Assembly: GCA_002633005.1 (NCBI GenBank)
Contig: NMRA01000064.1
Coordinates: 315,977 to 379,976 of the forward strand
From: Phoronis australis
Taxonomy: Eukaryota; Phoronida; Phoronidae
Length of the DNA stretch: 64,000 bases
Direction: 5' to 3'
In this document: in pieces, positions 62,801 through 64,000 of the stretch
How positions within the stretch are numbered: the stretch's first letter is position 1
How the letters are laid out: each line of letters starts with the position of its first letter
Notes under the pieces: generated by a model
What the model was told of the DNA's origin: nothing
The model's database searches: none
What the model saw: the letters and a program-made list of their open reading frames with translations, nothing else
Program-made: the position numbers and the translations under genes

Positions 62801-63771
62801 GGTCAGAATATGGGCCCCGTTCCCCATGAAAAATATTTTGAAATCATGCAAAATTTCCTCATCAGACCCCAAAATTCTCTTTCAGTGATTAAAAATCCTT
62901 TCAATGTGAGAATTTTTTCTGCAAAACGTTTTTGGCTTCTTGAGGCATTGGTTTCCCCTCAGGTGAGTGAGAACTATGCCTGGTGAGGTTAGCAAGTGGT
63001 ACAGTGCAATAGTAACTTATGTTGAGTAGGTCTTCAAGGAATCCTGAAGTGTAAAAACAATTTCAATGGTTAGATCATACACAGAGCAAATGAAATACCT
63101 CACTGAGATGATGTCCTGTGAAAGTCCCAGGTAACAGCCAATTAAAATGAATGACCTTGACCTTACTAGTTAGAGGAGGCATTGTGCACTAGTGGGATAA
63201 TTGTCGCTTCTTTTGCTCAAGGTCATGCATGGGTTTGATTTCCACTGGGGCACATTGTTAGACCCTTGAGTCAGGTCTCTAGCTCCTCGGTTCTCTTTTA
63301 ACTGTATATTAATAAAGCATAAAAATGGTTCCAGGTGATCAGTGCAGTTGGCCCACCTGAGTGGCCTGCGCACGTCTCGTGCAATGTGTACCAGACCGCC
63401 TGCAATTATATACCTCACTAGTTCTTAATTTATACTAATTTCCTATTGGTTGGCACATTCTGTGTTTGTTTGGGTTAGTGCCCATGGTCACTTAAATGTC
63501 CTTCCTGGATTTTCAGTATTTTCACTATGTCACGTCCATGTTTACGCTGTTCTCGGCTTTACACCCAATTCCTGATGTTTTCATTTAACAGTTTTAATGC
63601 TGTGGGTGTTAACTCGACCAAATTCATTAAATTGTGTTAGTACAAATCATGCGTGTTCATGTTCTGCTAATGTAAATTGATGCCTTGTTTTTCAGTGGTA
63701 CCATAACACATTATGCAATACTGTGTGAGAAATACAAACCAGCCATTGATCGTGACCCCACAAACTGCAAG
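56807..63771 (+). CDS. GET4: GET4 / TRC35 homologue, N-terminal 262 codons (7 exons; 3' end outside window)
   Basis: Cytosolic subunit of the BAG6-UBL4A-GET4 / Get4-Get5 complex, which hands tail-anchored membrane proteins to the GET3/TRC40 ATPase. Exons: 56807-56919, 57276-57354, 58142-58223, 58538-58693, 60002-60140, 62624-62764 and 63696-63771. All phases join, giving 262 codons. Family landmarks: GRYYEAHQMYRTLHYR near the N-terminus, KNYHQSRYHYLRSQDGEG, CASMLIEYHVTQGYQSEVDL, FLCLKNEK, VLPLLNFLQFLL and YAILCEKYKPAIDRDP, each matching human GET4 in order. About 65-70 C-terminal residues should follow beyond the window. Intron 1 uses a GC donor (TACAG/gcaagt). An in-frame ATG at 56789 could extend the start by six codons, but TTTTCAG precedes 56805 and may be an acceptor, so I use 56807. 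Confidence 0.93.
58876..59110. repeat. 16-bp minisatellite with palindromic core, about 14 units
   Basis: Units of GCAAGTAGCGCTAGTC in GET4 intron 4. The first nine or ten units have the palindrome AGCGCT; the last four or five have AGTGCT, as if one CpG-to-TpG change spread by later unit duplication. It ends at a CAATTTGTC sequence that also occurs just upstream of the array (58800). Confidence 0.95.
59250..59352. repeat. Short inverted-repeat (MITE-like) element
   Basis: Left end TGCACTAGATGACCCC and right end GGGGTCATCAAGTGCA are near-perfect inverted repeats (one mismatch) about 70 nt apart, in GET4 intron 4. The inner sequence is also partly self-complementary (TCGAGCT / AGTTCAGACTC region). 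No coding capacity. Confidence 0.65.
60224..61885. repeat. Intronic repeat with spaced CTAGTGG motifs
   Basis: Most of GET4 intron 5. It begins near a near-palindrome CCACATATTTATATGTGG. It then repeats modules of 130-150 bp, each carrying a GCGCCNCCTAGTGG-like core followed by a T-rich stretch. It includes a direct duplication of 458 bp around an N at 61310. No coding frame. It is probably a repeat family made of internal modules; class unknown. Confidence 0.75.
60852..61766. repeat. 458-bp near-identical tandem duplication flanking a single N
   Basis: 60852-61309 is repeated almost base for base at 61311-61766, with one N between. The near-identity and the N at the junction suggest a join or gap-filling artefact rather than an old duplication. 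Confidence 0.85.
63175..63400 (+). mobile_element. tRNA-derived SINE copy in GET4 intron 6
   Basis: A head with GGTTTGATTTCCACTGGGG (degenerate B box) is followed by the shared body AGGTCTCTAGCTCCTCGG ... AAAATGGTTCCAGGTGATCA ... CCTGCGCACGTCTCG. It is related to 46640-46895, and more diverged. Confidence 0.7.
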
Positions 63772-64000
63772 GTAGATATGCACAATGCACATTTTTCAAC
63801 CTGGACTTGTAAAATATTGGAGATAATCTTTTGAACTAATTACAATGTTCGATGCTTTTCATGTTATCTGTTACGCTAGCTAAACTGCAGCTTATGATCT
63901 GCACAAAATAAGGGAGCCTGGCTTGTTACCACAAAAGTTGTGGTGTCATCTGGGCTAATTAAAGTTTTGGTTACCGTAGTCGTACACGTTAATGCATATT

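Overview
The window is eukaryotic nuclear DNA from an AT-rich metazoan, probably a marine invertebrate. Genes are split by GT-AG introns, and introns and spacers hold minisatellites, tRNA-derived SINEs, a LINE and MITE-like insertions. Protein families are animal ones: gamma-glutamyl hydrolase, CDK2AP/DOC-1 and GET4/TRC35. I cannot name the species.

Layout. (1) 1-8871, plus strand: the last ten exons of a long coiled-coil protein, running in from the left, with many tandem repeats in its introns. (2) About 9.42-27.47 kb (copy A) and 28.14-54.96 kb (copy B): a direct tandem segmental duplication separated by about 0.67 kb. Each copy carries a complete nine-exon gamma-glutamyl hydrolase gene on the minus strand. 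Head-to-head with it is a two-exon plus-strand gene for a 210-residue protein I do not recognise. Copy B also carries an intact CDK2AP gene on the minus strand. In copy A the flanks of CDK2AP are present but about 1.5 kb holding its two main coding exons is missing. The copies differ by many insertions, including a decayed 5.3 kb LINE with a foldback element inside it and a roughly 280 bp TIR element with target duplication (both in B), and several elements found only in A, one of them spanning a 488 bp assembly gap. (3) 56.8-63.8 kb, plus strand: GET4, seven exons visible and running out of the window to the right, head-to-head with CDK2AP. Its introns contain a 16-bp palindromic minisatellite and a repeat with regularly spaced CTCF-like motifs.

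The A/B pair may be a genuine tandem duplication or two divergent haplotypes assembled one after the other; sequence alone does not decide. The CDK2AP deletion, the fast protein divergence of the unrecognised gene and the presence/absence of mobile elements are the main biological leads. All exon boundaries were worked out by hand from splice signals, reading-frame phase and family similarity; all nine-exon, three-exon and two-exon models keep phase throughout.
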